Position numbers and translations under genes: made by a program. The notes under the pieces were generated by a model. It had not been told where the DNA came from. It ran no database searches and saw nothing but the letters and a program-made list of their open reading frames with translations. DNA of 64,000 nucleotides from an uncultured Acetatifactor sp. (GTDB lineage: Bacteria; Bacillota; Clostridia; Lachnospirales; Lachnospiraceae), in assembly GCA_934402315.1 (NCBI GenBank), contig CAKRTS010000012.1, forward strand, positions 1-64,000, in the 5' to 3' direction. Positions 41,587 through 50,937 of this stretch are shown in pieces. How positions within the stretch are numbered: the first letter of the stretch is position 1; every line of letters starts with the position of its first letter.

Positions 41587-43353
41587 CTATGGCAGAACAT
41601 ACCGCTCTCTGTATGCCGCGACCTTGCCCTTAAAGTCCACATTGTCCCCCTGCTTCAGCTCATTCACATAGGCATGGGGCTCCACACCCTCCTCCTTCTC
41701 CTGAAGCATACAGATGGCAATGTTGGAGCAGTGGTCTGATACCCGTTCCAGACTTCCCATGATGTCCGTCAGCAGAAGTCCGAGATCGATCGTACATTTT
41801 CCCTTGCGGAGACGCTTGACATGACGCTTCCGGATGTCCATGTTCAGTTCATCGATGACCTCCTCCAGCGGCTCGACCTGTCTCGCCAGTCCCAGATCCT
41901 CCTCCGCAAAGCAGAGCGTTGTCAGCTTCAGAATATCGTGGACAGCCTTGCCCAGGGTATCCAGCTCCTTCTGCGCCTTATCCGAGAACTGCATGTCCTT
42001 CTGCCGCATCTTCGCCGCCGCATCCCTGATTGCTCTGGCGTAATCGGAGATACGCTCGAAATCTGTGATACAGTGCAGGATAGAGTTCAATATCTGGCTG
42101 TCCTGCTCCGACATATCCTGCGCGCTCAGCTTTACAAGATAGTTTCCGAGCTCGTCCTCGAATTTGTCTACCCGCGCCTCCAGCCCGGTGACGTGTGCCG
42201 CTGTCTCCTCGTCGTAGTTCCGCAGCAATCCTATCGCGCAGTTCACGGCTTCCTCTGCAAGACCTGCCATTGTCACAGCCACCGCGCGGCTCTGCTCCAC
42301 CGCATAGGCAGGGATCTCCAGAAATCTCTCGTCCAGCAGCTGCAATGCCTCGTCTCCGGCAGGCTTGTCCTCTGTCGCATCCTCTCTGATCGTCAGGCAT
42401 GCCAGCTTCACAAGCAGCCGTGAAAAAGGGAACAGACAGATCGTCGTCGCAATATTGAACAGGCTGTGTACCATTGCGATGTCCAGCGCCGTCGCCGCCC
42501 TGTCCATGAAGGAGAACGGATGAATCGCATTGATAAGATAAAATACAGCCATGAACAGCGCAGTTCCGATGATGTTAAAATAGAGATGGATCAACGCCGC
42601 ACGCCGCGCGTTCTTGTTGGCGCCGATACTCGAGAGCAATGCCGTCACACAGGTTCCGATATTCTGTCCCATGATGATCGGGATTGCCGCGCTGTATCCC
42701 ACCGCCCCGGTCATGCACAGCGCCTGCAGGATGCCGACGGATGCCGAGGAGGACTGGATCAGCGCCGTCAGCAGAAGTCCCGCCAGCATTCCCAGTATAG
42801 GATTGGAAAACTTCGTCAGTATTCCGGTAAATTCCGGAACATCGGCAAGCGGCTTCACTGCCGCACTCATCGTGTCCATGCCGAACATCAGCACGGCAAA
42901 GCCGAGCATTACGGTTGCAACGCTCTTCGGTTTATCTTTTTTGGAGAACATCAGAATCCCGACCGCAACAATAGCCAGAATCGGCGAAAAAGAGGTCGGC
43001 TTGCACATCTGTACAAAAAATGAAGAACTGTCGATTCCCGTAATGCCGAGAATCCATGCCGTGATCGTAGTTCCGATATTGGCACCCATGATGATGCCCA
43101 CTGCCTGCTGCAGCTTCATGATGCCGGAATTGACAAAGCCGACCACCATGACGGTCGTGGCAGACGAAGACTGGATTACCGCCGTCACGCCCGCCCCGAC
43201 CAGCACTGCCTTGAACGGGTTGTTTGTCAGCTTTTCCAGAATGCTCTCAAACTTTCCGCCGCTCACCTTCGCAAGCCCGTCCCCGAGCATTGTCATTCCA
43301 TAGAGAAATAATGCCAGTCCGCCTACCATTGACAGGAAATCAAACACACTCAT
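41587..43353 (-). CDS. Na+/phosphate cotransporter with a PhoU-like tail
   Basis: The 588-residue protein has an N-terminal NptA/PiT2-like membrane domain with the duplicated signature QSSSATTVM and QSSSASVGI. From about residue 340 a cytoplasmic PhoU-like helical domain follows (FEDELGNYLVKLSAQ, CITDFERISDYARAI). It imports phosphate with sodium, and the PhoU part probably regulates it. It lies between phoU and phoB and has its own array of Pho boxes, so it can be induced separately from pst. Confidence 0.92.
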   Translation of the reverse strand: MSVFDFLSMVGGLALFLYGMTMLGDGLAKVSGGKFESILEKLTNNPFKAVLVGAGVTAVIQSSSATTVMVVGFVNSGIMKLQQAVGIIMGANIGTTITAWILGITGIDSSSFFVQMCKPTSFSPILAIVAVGILMFSKKDKPKSVATVMLGFAVLMFGMDTMSAAVKPLADVPEFTGILTKFSNPILGMLAGLLLTALIQSSSASVGILQALCMTGAVGYSAAIPIIMGQNIGTCVTALLSSIGANKNARRAALIHLYFNIIGTALFMAVFYLINAIHPFSFMDRAATALDIAMVHSLFNIATTICLFPFSRLLVKLACLTIREDATEDKPAGDEALQLLDERFLEIPAYAVEQSRAVAVTMAGLAEEAVNCAIGLLRNYDEETAAHVTGLEARVDKFEDELGNYLVKLSAQDMSEQDSQILNSILHCITDFERISDYARAIRDAAAKMRQKDMQFSDKAQKELDTLGKAVHDILKLTTLCFAEEDLGLARQVEPLEEVIDELNMDIRKRHVKRLRKGKCTIDLGLLLTDIMGSLERVSDHCSNIAICMLQEKEEGVEPHAYVNELKQGDNVDFKGKVAAYRERYVLP

Positions 43354-43420
43354 ATCTCACCCTCGCTTTTTTTGCAAAATCACATTTTCTTTATCTACAT
43401 TTTTAATCATAATTCCCCTA

Positions 43421-43459
43421 TGTAAAATGCAAAACCAGCGAATGTAAAATTTATGTAAA
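43421..43459 (-). promoter_or_regulatory. Pho box array before the Na/Pi cotransporter gene
   Basis: On the minus strand TTTACA occurs at complements 43454-43459, 43443-43448 and 43421-43426, spaced 11 and 22 bp. This is the 11-bp-period direct-repeat design of PhoP/PhoB sites in Firmicutes. A TATGAT -10 lies nine bases after the last box. Confidence 0.7.
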
Positions 43460-43465
43460 GTGTGT

Positions 43466-44119
43466 CTATCCCTCAAGCTCTCCCGTCACGCGGAACCTCG
43501 TCCACTTTCCGATATTGACGGCGTGATCCCCGACCTTCTCCAGATACTTCGCAATCATCAGATTGTCGACCACTCTGTCGGCGTCCAGCGTCTGCCCCTG
43601 GATCGCATGCATCATGTCCTCCTTGACCTGATTAAACAGTCCGTCCACAACATCGTCATTGTCGATGACCATGCGCGCCGTCTCGGCATCACCCTCGACA
43701 AACGCCTCCACCGACTCCCGAACCATGGTTCTCGCCTCATCCATCATCTTCAGGATCACTTCGTCCGACTCCGTCTGCTGCACAGGCTCCTTCCTCCGAA
43801 GAAACAGCTCTGCCATATCCCCGACATGATCGCCGATCCTCTCCATGTCCGTCACGACCTTCAGGGCTGCCGTCACCAGCCGCAGATCCCTCGCAACCGG
43901 CTGCTGCTTTATCATCAGTGCAAGACACCTCGCCTCAATGCTCCTGAGCATATCCACCATCTGCCTGTCACTGTCGAGCAGATTTTCCAGACTCTCAACA
44001 TCATTTGCCTTTGCCGCCAGCAGGAGCTTGTCATAGCCGGTCTCCACAAGCTCTCCCATCTCCGCGACCTTCTCCTTGAGCTGCTCCAGCTCCTGGTCAA
44101 ACACAATTCTTGGTGCCAT
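43466..44119 (-). CDS. phoU: Phosphate transport regulator PhoU
   Basis: A 217-residue protein of two three-helix bundles, each with the metal-binding EXXXDXXXD-like pattern (MERIGDHVGDMAELF in the first, LEKVGDHAVNIGKW in the second). It links Pst transport activity to PhoR and keeps the regulon off when phosphate is plentiful. The gene follows pstB by 20 bp in the standard operon order. Confidence 0.95.
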   Translation of the reverse strand: MAPRIVFDQELEQLKEKVAEMGELVETGYDKLLLAAKANDVESLENLLDSDRQMVDMLRSIEARCLALMIKQQPVARDLRLVTAALKVVTDMERIGDHVGDMAELFLRRKEPVQQTESDEVILKMMDEARTMVRESVEAFVEGDAETARMVIDNDDVVDGLFNQVKEDMMHAIQGQTLDADRVVDNLMIAKYLEKVGDHAVNIGKWTRFRVTGELEG

Positions 44120-44139
44120 AATAGCATTTCCTCTCTTTC

Positions 44140-44898
44140 TCAGCCAAACCGCCCCGTAATATAGTCCTCTGTCCGCTTATCCTTCGGACGCGAGAACAGC
44201 ATCCCCGTCTCCCCGAATTCCACCACTTCCCCGACAAGGAAGAATGCCGTATCATCGGAGACTCTCGCCGCCTGCTGCATGTTATGCGTCACAATGACTA
44301 CCGTATACTTCTTTTTCAGGCTCTCCATGAGCTCCTCTATCTTCAACGTGGAGACAGGGTCGAGCGCAGAGGTCGGCTCATCCATCAGAAGTACCTCCGG
44401 CTCCACCGCAAGCGCTCTGGCGATGCAGAGTCTCTGCTGCTGTCCACCGGAAAGTCCCAGCGCGGATTTATGCAGTCTGTCCTTTACCTCATCGAAGATT
44501 GCCGCACCCTTCAGCGCATTCTCCACGATCTCGTCCAACTTCTGCCTGCTCTTCATCCCGTGTAATCTCGGCCCATAGGCTATATTGTCATAAATGCTCA
44601 TCGGGAACGGATTCGGCTGCTGGAATACCATTCCGACCTTCTTTCGGAGCAAAGTCGTGTCCACCCGCTTATCGTAAATATCTTCTCCGTCCAACAGGAT
44701 CTTGCCGTCAATCTTCACATTTTCGACCAGATCGTTCATCCTGTTGATGCATTTTAAGAAGGTCGACTTGCCGCAGCCGCTTGGTCCGATAAAGGCGGTA
44801 ATCGCATGATCCTTGATGTCCATATTTACACTTTTCAGCGCGTGGTTCGTACCGTAGTGAAGGTTCAGGTTCCGCACTGTAATCTTATTCTTTTCCAT
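44140..44898 (-). CDS. pstB: Phosphate ABC transporter ATPase
   Basis: The 252-residue ATPase of the PstSCAB importer has Walker [10 protein letters not shown], the Q-loop [11 protein letters not shown] typical of PstB, signature LSGGQQQR and Walker [13 protein letters not shown]. The length and the ending GRFG fit the family. It lies between pstA and phoU. Confidence 0.97.
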   Translation of the reverse strand: MEKNKITVRNLNLHYGTNHALKSVNMDIKDHAITAFIGPSGCGKSTFLKCINRMNDLVENVKIDGKILLDGEDIYDKRVDTTLLRKKVGMVFQQPNPFPMSIYDNIAYGPRLHGMKSRQKLDEIVENALKGAAIFDEVKDRLHKSALGLSGGQQQRLCIARALAVEPEVLLMDEPTSALDPVSTLKIEELMESLKKKYTVVIVTHNMQQAARVSDDTAFFLVGEVVEFGETGMLFSRPKDKRTEDYITGRFG

Positions 44899-44924
44899 AG
44901 AATTACTCTCCTGTGTTCTTCCTG

Positions 44925-45809
44925 TTATTTGCGAATGCCCTTTGTCACAAGCTTCAAAAGCAGATTGATGAGCAGCACAATGATAATCAGCACACAGCCG
45001 ATACCAAACGCCGTCTCATACTCACCATTCTGCATCTGGAGATAAAGCTCAATCGTCAGCGTTCCGCCGGTCTCCATTGCCTTGTGTCCAAGCTTTGCGA
45101 TATTTTCAGTAAAGGAGCCCGTGAGCTTCGGCAGAAGTCTCGCACTTCCCGCCGTAAAGAGAAGCGCCGCCGACTCACCCACGATTCGTCCCACGGCAAG
45201 AATCACGCCGGTCAGGATGCCCGGCATCGCCGAGGGCAGAAGGATCGTCCGGATCATATACCACTTTGTCGCTCCCATTCCCAGCGCGCCGCTGCGATAG
45301 CTGTCAGGCACGGTGCGAAGCGCCTCCTGCGTGTTTCTGACGATCAGCGGCAGCACCATCAACGTCAGTGTCAGTGCGCCGTTAAGCAGCGAATAGCCAA
45401 GTCCGAGCACGTTTCCGAAAAAAACCATACCGAACAGTCCGAAGATGACAGAGGGAATACCCGAAAGCGTCTCTGTCGTAAACTCAATCAGATGCACCAG
45501 CTTTCCGGGCTTCGCGTACTCATTCAGATAAATGGCACCTCCGACGCCGACCGGTGTTGCGATCAGCAGCGTAATGATAATAATGTAAAGCGTATTGACC
45601 AGATTTCCCGCAATGCCAACCGTTCCCTTCAAGGCGCTCGTCACGCTCGTAAAGAAGGAGGGCGACAGCTTATGAAAGCCCTTCATGAAGACATACCCGA
45701 TGATACCGAGCAGAAGGAACACAGAGATGGACGCTGCCCCGTAGATTGCTGCAAGCAGAAATGTCTCCGCCGGTCTCTTTCTCTTTCTGTATAAGGTCGA
45801 ATCAAACAT
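44925..45809 (-). CDS. pstA: Phosphate ABC transporter permease
   Basis: A 294-residue integral membrane subunit with six helices. The ATPase-coupling loop [22 protein letters not shown] is followed by the helix [15 protein letters not shown]. It overlaps pstC by eight bases and pairs with it to form the phosphate channel. Confidence 0.95.
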   Translation of the reverse strand: MFDSTLYRKRKRPAETFLLAAIYGAASISVFLLLGIIGYVFMKGFHKLSPSFFTSVTSALKGTVGIAGNLVNTLYIIIITLLIATPVGVGGAIYLNEYAKPGKLVHLIEFTTETLSGIPSVIFGLFGMVFFGNVLGLGYSLLNGALTLTLMVLPLIVRNTQEALRTVPDSYRSGALGMGATKWYMIRTILLPSAMPGILTGVILAVGRIVGESAALLFTAGSARLLPKLTGSFTENIAKLGHKAMETGGTLTIELYLQMQNGEYETAFGIGCVLIIIVLLINLLLKLVTKGIRK

Positions 45810-46764
45810 CCTTCTTCGCTCCTTCCTTCAGGATCCGGTTCAGCACGACATTGATAATCATAATGAAGACAAACAGAACCAGTCCGATCGTAAACAGCAT
45901 CTGTCTGTGTGTTCCCTGCGAATATCCCATCTCACTGACAATCGCCGTTGTCAGGAACCGGACGGAGTTAAACGGCAGAGGCGCGTTCACACTGCTGCCG
46001 GAGACAAGCGTAATCGCCATTGCCTCACCGATCGCTCTTCCCACGCCCAGCACAACCGCTGTGACGATTCCCGACTTTGCCGCCGGAAGAATCGATTTGA
46101 AAATCGTCTGTATATGGGATGCCCCGAGCGCAAGCGATGCCGCCTTGATGCTCGGATGAACCGCGCGTATCGAGGTCTCGCTGATATTGATAACGGTCGG
46201 CAGGATCATGATGGCAAGGACGATCACGGCGGACAGGAGATTTGCGCCGCCGGTGAACTGGTGTGTCTTTGATCCCGCGAACACCTTCAGCTCCAGCTTA
46301 TACATCAGCGGATTCAGGAGGTAAATTCCGAGCAGTCCGTAGATTACGGAGGGAATACCCGCCAGCAGCTCGACTGCCGGCTTTACGATACCCGCCAGAC
46401 GCTTGTCAGAAATCTCCGCAAGAAATACCGCGGTCAGGATACCGACCGGCACACCGATCAGAACCGCCAGCGTCGTTCCCACGATTGATGTCAGGATGAC
46501 ATAGAGGATTCCGAATCTCGGCTCCGCCGCCGTCGGCTTCCAGACGGTTCCGAACAAGATCTCCTTTAAGCCCACCTTAAAGATTGCCGGTGTACCGCTG
46601 ATAATCATGTACAGGGTGATCGATGCCACCGCAAAGATAGCAGCCAAGGCGCAGACTGTAAAAATTGCCTGCGCCACATGCTCTACGATCGCCTTATTTC
46701 TTCTGCTTCCCATCACACTCTGTGATGCTTTGTCAGTTACTTTCTTTTCAGGCTGTATGCTCAT
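45802..46764 (-). CDS. pstC: Phosphate ABC transporter permease
   Basis: The 320-residue channel subunit is paired with PstA. The N-terminal tail is cytoplasmic; the first helix is FTVCALAAIFAVASITLYM. The coupling loop AVHPSIKAASLALGASHIQT precedes GIVTAVVLGVGRAIGEAMA. The start is ATG 46764, nine bases after AAAGGGA; a GTG 18 bases upstream would overlap the RBS. Confidence 0.94.
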   Translation of the reverse strand: MSIQPEKKVTDKASQSVMGSRRNKAIVEHVAQAIFTVCALAAIFAVASITLYMIISGTPAIFKVGLKEILFGTVWKPTAAEPRFGILYVILTSIVGTTLAVLIGVPVGILTAVFLAEISDKRLAGIVKPAVELLAGIPSVIYGLLGIYLLNPLMYKLELKVFAGSKTHQFTGGANLLSAVIVLAIMILPTVINISETSIRAVHPSIKAASLALGASHIQTIFKSILPAAKSGIVTAVVLGVGRAIGEAMAITLVSGSSVNAPLPFNSVRFLTTAIVSEMGYSQGTHRQMLFTIGLVLFVFIMIINVVLNRILKEGAKKDV

Positions 46765-46789
46765 ACTCACATTCCCTTTCACGGGTGAT

Positions 46790-47704
46790 TTACTTTACGG
46801 TAATCAGTCCGACCTGTGCTGCTACCGCCTGACCCTCTTCGCCGAGGACATAGTCAAACCATGCGCGGACAAGCTCATTCTGTTCGGAAATCTCGCCCTT
46901 GGTTGCCATAACGAAGGGTCTGCTCAGGAAATAATTTCCGGCTTTGATATTCTCAGCTGTAGCCTCTACACCCTCCAGTGCCAGTGCGATCACGCTGTCG
47001 TCTACCACATCCAGGGAAACATAGCCGATTGCTCCGGGAGTGGATGCAACCTTTGCCATAACAGCGCCCGTGCTGTCAAGTTCATTTGCGTAAGCGCAGC
47101 TATCGATCACGTCAAGAAGCTCCTCGAAGGCTCCTCTGGTTCCGCTGCCTGCCTCACGTCCGACAACAATGATCGGTGCGTCTGCTCCGCCGACCTCAGA
47201 CCAGTTTGTAATCGTGCCTGTGTAAATGTCTGTCAGCTGCTGCTTTGTAAGTCCTGTCACCGTGTTGGTCGGGTCTACGCACACTGCAATTCCGTCGATC
47301 GCGACAATGTTCTCCACCGCGCCGTTATTCTTCTCTTCATCCTTGAGGTTTCTGGAAGAATTTCCGATGTCTGCGCTTCCGGAGGTAACTGCCTCGATAC
47401 CTGCGCCGGAGCCTACAAATTCCGCTGTCACAGTCACATTGGGGTACTTCTCCATAAAGCTCTCCGCCAGAGCGTTTGCCAGCTTTTCCATGGACGTGCT
47501 GCCGACCATCTGGATGCTGCCAGACAGTTCCTTGCTGCCGCTTCCGATGCTATCCGTCTGCGTTCCGCCGGTTGTGCTCTGGGATGACTGATTCTGTGCA
47601 TCGCTTGCCTGGCTGCTGTTTGATGCCGTATTTCCACAGCCTGTCATGCAGGCAGCTGCCAGTACACATGCGCTCAATAATGCGGCTAATTTCTTTGTTT
47701 TCAT
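46790..47704 (-). CDS. pstS: Phosphate-binding lipoprotein
   Basis: A 304-residue substrate-binding protein of the Pst system. The N-terminal signal ends in a lipobox (CMTGC, Cys about residue 22), so it is lipid-anchored outside the membrane. A Ser-rich linker is followed by the binding domain with VGSTSMEKLANA, FVGSGAGIEAVTSG and GREAGSGTRGAFE, loops that bind phosphate in this family. ATG 47704 follows GGAGGAG. The first gene of the pst operon, it is preceded by Pho boxes. Confidence 0.96.
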   Translation of the reverse strand: MKTKKLAALLSACVLAAACMTGCGNTASNSSQASDAQNQSSQSTTGGTQTDSIGSGSKELSGSIQMVGSTSMEKLANALAESFMEKYPNVTVTAEFVGSGAGIEAVTSGSADIGNSSRNLKDEEKNNGAVENIVAIDGIAVCVDPTNTVTGLTKQQLTDIYTGTITNWSEVGGADAPIIVVGREAGSGTRGAFEELLDVIDSCAYANELDSTGAVMAKVASTPGAIGYVSLDVVDDSVIALALEGVEATAENIKAGNYFLSRPFVMATKGEISEQNELVRAWFDYVLGEEGQAVAAQVGLITVK

Positions 47705-47808
47705 AATCTCCTCCATTTTCCGGGGCTTTTCTCTCCCCTTGACACTTCTTTCTTTGTCTTACGATGTTCATCTTAGCAGAGGGAAAAAGAAGGTAATACC
47801 ATGGAGGC

Positions 47809-47836
47809 GTAATATCTTTGTAAGAACAAAGTAAAA
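47809..47836 (-). promoter_or_regulatory. Pho box array before pstS
   Basis: On the minus strand TTTTAC, TCTTAC and TATTAC occur at exact 11-bp steps (complements at 47831, 47820 and 47809). The array abuts the stop codon of the interrupted amidase gene. Confidence 0.6.
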
Positions 47837-48344
47837 TCATCCGCCCCAGACCGTGGCGAGAATGCCGTCGGCGATCGCCCGTGCAATCTCATCAAAGCGC
47901 TCGTCAAAGAGCTGGTTATCCGCATCGGTGTTGATAAATCCGACTTCCACCAGAACGGCAGGCATCTCGGTCCGGTTCAGAACGACCAGATTTCTTCTTT
48001 CGTTCACGCCAAGGTTGGTAAAGCCGACCGCCTCCAGCCTTGTATTGATGTTATAGGCGAGGGTTGCCGCCCGACTGTAAAGGTTATAGACCAGAGTTTC
48101 CACCCCGGAATACTGATTCGGGTAGGGGCTGGAATTGCGGTGGATGGAGACAAAATAGTCCGCGCCGACAGCGTTTGCCTCCATCGCCTTCTGATAGGGG
48201 GACTCATAGATGTCTGTCGTCCGCGTGTAGTAGACATCCACTCCGTTCGCCTCAAGAATCGATCCAATCGCCAGTACAAGCGCAAGCGCATCATCCTTCT
48301 CCTGACGTCCGTTGTATGTAGCGCCGGGATTTGCGCCGCCATGA
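47837..48344 (-). CDS. N-acetylmuramoyl-L-alanine amidase, 3' part of an interrupted gene
   Basis: This part encodes nearly all of an Amidase_3 enzyme, which cuts the bond between MurNAc and the stem peptide in peptidoglycan. After the HGGA of the zinc motif come NGRQEKDDAL (second zinc ligand Glu), VSIHRNSS (His ligand) and VLVEVGFI (catalytic Glu). The first nine codons and the start lie 2.6 kb upstream at 50938-50978, across a recombinase element. As it stands only a TTG without RBS (48379) could start it, adding element-derived residues and lacking the DAG of the motif. Rejoining at the 15-bp repeat gives a 177-residue enzyme with no signal peptide, of the type used for lysis from inside (endolysin or mother-cell amidase). 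Confidence 0.85.
48330..48344. repeat. Attachment-site core, left copy
   Basis: TTTGCGCCGCCATGA is identical to 50938-50952 and lies in the amidase zinc-motif codons. It is one end of the recombinase element. Confidence 0.85.
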
Positions 48345-48394
48345 GTGGGCAGTTTTTTGCGGTAATTTGAGGTTGACAAAACAGCAATGGGATG

Positions 48395-48958
48395 TTATTC
48401 TCTAACAAAGGGAAGCGGTTTTTTACCACTCGTCTGACATTCAGTCCTGAGTGGGGTACTCGCTTCTCTTTTTATGTCCACCAGATCATATAAGTACATC
48501 CTCCCATCCTTTGTGCAGTTAATCAACAGACACGCAGAGTAAATATGATACATCTCCGTCCTCTCCTCATTTTCAAAGACCGGAATTGCAAAACGTGTCT
48601 GATAATAATACCATCCCTTTCCCGCTCTCTCGGAATGCCTCTCCTTACGATTTTCGCAAAACTGTTCATTTGTTGCTATTTCCACCATTTGAAGGATTCC
48701 CTGTGCTGCATTCGCCTTTGCCTTAGCCCTCGCACCTTTCAGTCTTTTGGTATACTCGGATCCCTTGTATTCATCCGGGAGTTCCCTTCCGATATGGACA
48801 ATCCTCTCTGTTTCCATAATTTTGACAATTTCTCCAACATATTGTTCCAGATAGCTCTCCACAGCATTCCAGTCAATATTCTGCTTGTTTCTAAACAGTA
48901 TCTCCGGCAGAACCACTACCTTGTGCCCCGCCTGATCCTCCACAATCTGTATTTTCAA
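48395..48958 (-). CDS. Uncharacterised element-borne protein
   Basis: A 187-residue protein starting at TTG 48958, about ten bases after GAGGGG, overlapping the end of the recombinase gene by 68 bases. The segment GARAKAKANAAQGILQMVEIATN, then GWYYYQTRFAIPVFE and MYLYDLVDIKREASTPL, resembles a domain I recall from mobile elements of Clostridia; its function is unknown to me. No DNA-binding or catalytic motif can be named. Its coupling to the recombinase suggests a role in the element's life cycle or in the host. Confidence 0.6.
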   Translation of the reverse strand: MKIQIVEDQAGHKVVVLPEILFRNKQNIDWNAVESYLEQYVGEIVKIMETERIVHIGRELPDEYKGSEYTKRLKGARAKAKANAAQGILQMVEIATNEQFCENRKERHSERAGKGWYYYQTRFAIPVFENEERTEMYHIYSACLLINCTKDGRMYLYDLVDIKREASTPLRTECQTSGKKPLPFVRE

Positions 48959-50540
48959 TTTCTTTTTTCCCCTCTTTTTCTTCATAAAATTTATCAAACG
49001 CTTCCCCTGACTCTCCCGAGAATTTGTAACAGATCACAATTCTTCTATCCTCATATATTCTGATTTCCCGAATCATTTCAATGACGGTTTCCCTGTCAAG
49101 CCGCTCCACATCCTTCGTTTCCAACAATCGCCTGATCCACGGGATACGAAAGACCTCCGTTTCATCTGCCATTTCCCTCTCCTGCATAGCCTTCATCTGC
49201 ATGAACAATAATGTTTCTTTTTTTACATAATCCTGCCTATACGCAGCGAATTCCTCTCTGGAAATCAGATTCTCTTTATAATCCTCATAGAGCTCCTTTT
49301 TACGTTTTTGAAGCTTTTTCCTCTCCGCCTCTATCCTTTGTCTCTCGAATTCACCCTTTCTTCTTTCACTGCCTCTTGCCCCCTGTTCCGTAACCAGTTG
49401 TTCCAAATCGTTTGTATTTTCCAAAATAACCCGCAGATCAGCGCTGACAACCGTCTCAAAAACGTCACCGGAAACTTTGTGCGGAGTACAATACCGTTTC
49501 CCACAGCGGACATAGGTTCCGCAGTAATAATCATTGTCTTTCTTCACCATAGCCCTCCCGCAGTCGCCGCACTTTACCAGTCCCGCGAAAATATTTGCGG
49601 GTGTGCGAAAATCAAGCTGCCTTGTTCTACGCTGTAGAAGCTCCTGGGTTTTTTCCCATATCTCTGCCGTAACAATCGCGTCATGTGTTCCCTCGACAAC
49701 AATCCACTCATCACAGCCTTTTACTCTGGCCTTGCCCCGCATGCGCTGGCTTTTTTTACCTTGTACCATATTTCCGGCATACATTTCATTGTGGAGAATC
49801 CGGTTGACTGTTGAATAAGTCCAGTAAGAAGTGTTTTCTAATCGATTGGAGTTTCTATAGTTCGCCCCGCCCAGCCTCTTATACTCGGACGGACAGACAA
49901 TTCCCTCCCCATTGAGAATATTTGCAATGCTCTGCTTTCCGCAGCCTTTGAGATATAGTTCAAAAATTCTTCGGACAACTGCGGCCGCATAGTCATCGAC
50001 CACCAGTCTGTTCTTATCGCCGGAAGCCTTTTGATACCCATAAGACGCAAATGCCCCTATAAACTCCCCCGCCTCCTGCTTAGCCCGGAGAGATGCATGA
50101 ATCTTATCGGATATATCCCTTGCATACTGCTCGTTGAATATATTCTTGATCGGCAGAAGAATATCATACGCCTTCTGGGCGCTGTCTATGTTATCCGTGA
50201 TGGAAATAAACCTTACACCCTTGTCCGGGAAATAGCGTTCCAGATACTTTCCGGTTTCAATATAGTCGCGCCCAAAGCGGGACAAATCCTTCACGATCAC
50301 ACAGTTGACTCTTCCCGCCTCGACATCTCTGATCATACGCTGAAAGGACGGGCGCTTAAAATTTGTACCCGAAAAGCCATCATCCACATAAACGTCATAC
50401 ACTGTAAATTCCTCTTTTGATTTCAAGTAACCTTCTATCAGCTTTTTCTGATTTCCGATGCTGTCACTCTCCGCCTTGTCCCCATCTTCTCTTGACAATC
50501 TGACATATTCCGCCACATAAAAGCACGCTTGCCCCCTCAT
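48891..50540 (-). CDS. Large serine recombinase
   Basis: The 549-residue site-specific recombinase has an N-terminal catalytic domain with the nucleophile Ser in YVRLSREDG (about residue 16) and the conserved SRFGRDY. A recombinase domain (ASYGYQKASGDKN, SIANILNGEGI), a zinc ribbon (CGDCG then CGTYVRCGKRYC) and a long coiled coil (RRKGEFERQRIEAERKKLQKR) follow. Such enzymes integrate and excise elements at short identical cores without host factors. ATG 50540 overlaps the stop of the 54-residue gene (ATGA), so they are translationally coupled. It most probably catalyses movement of its own element into and out of the amidase gene. Confidence 0.95.
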   Translation of the reverse strand: MRGQACFYVAEYVRLSREDGDKAESDSIGNQKKLIEGYLKSKEEFTVYDVYVDDGFSGTNFKRPSFQRMIRDVEAGRVNCVIVKDLSRFGRDYIETGKYLERYFPDKGVRFISITDNIDSAQKAYDILLPIKNIFNEQYARDISDKIHASLRAKQEAGEFIGAFASYGYQKASGDKNRLVVDDYAAAVVRRIFELYLKGCGKQSIANILNGEGIVCPSEYKRLGGANYRNSNRLENTSYWTYSTVNRILHNEMYAGNMVQGKKSQRMRGKARVKGCDEWIVVEGTHDAIVTAEIWEKTQELLQRRTRQLDFRTPANIFAGLVKCGDCGRAMVKKDNDYYCGTYVRCGKRYCTPHKVSGDVFETVVSADLRVILENTNDLEQLVTEQGARGSERRKGEFERQRIEAERKKLQKRKKELYEDYKENLISREEFAAYRQDYVKKETLLFMQMKAMQEREMADETEVFRIPWIRRLLETKDVERLDRETVIEMIREIRIYEDRRIVICYKFSGESGEAFDKFYEEKEGKKEIENTDCGGSGGAQGSGSAGDTV

Positions 50541-50701
50541 GTTTCTCTCATTCCTCCGCAAAATACAGTCATGGATTTCTGAATCTCCGGAGTACTTTCT
50601 ATATGTATTCTGATAATGCGTTCCACAAATTCTGTCGTGCTCTCCTTTCCTAAAAAAATGCGCTCCAGCTCATACCTCGCTGCTAACCGCTTCTTATTCA
50701 T
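50537..50701 (-). CDS. 54-residue element protein, candidate directionality or accessory factor
   Basis: ATG 50701 begins a 54-residue basic protein (MNKKRLAARYELERIFLG start) ending CGGMRET. It is predicted to be mostly helical and its stop overlaps the recombinase start. Small genes directly before serine recombinases sometimes encode recombination directionality factors, which switch the enzyme to excision. No family was recognised. A GGAGAG site lies 11 bases upstream. Confidence 0.55.
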   Translation of the reverse strand: MNKKRLAARYELERIFLGKESTTEFVERIIRIHIESTPEIQKSMTVFCGGMRET

Positions 50702-50796
50702 AAGACTGTAGACTCTCCGCAATGCTCATCCTTAAAGACAATATACTGTCCACAATTTGTACAATATGTATAGCCGGAATTACTGATATAACCGTC
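50698..50796 (-). pseudogene. Start-less CxxC reading frame before the 54-residue gene
   Basis: After a TAA the frame reads 32 residues including YCTNCGQYIVFKDEHCGE and ends in a TGA that overlaps the next ATG (ATGA). The Cys pattern looks like half a zinc ribbon. No start codon exists, so it is a truncated or frameshifted gene, or a non-standard start is used. Confidence 0.35.
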
Positions 50797-50885
50797 TTAA
50801 ACGTTCCAATTCAGGGGATCAACTATCAGAATGATAAAGATGTCAATTCTCAGAAAACGAGGGAAGCTATCCCTTTGATACGCTA

Positions 50886-50914
50886 ATTATACCCGACCGC
50901 ATAATATTTTTCAA
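50886..50914 (-). promoter_or_regulatory. Promoter of the recombinase operon
   Basis: TTGAAA (complement at 50909-50914) and a perfect TATAAT (complement at 50886-50891) are 17 bp apart, starting 24 bp inside the element's end and reading inward. Confidence 0.75.
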
Positions 50915-50937
50915 TACGGTAATTTATTTTCCGCAAC

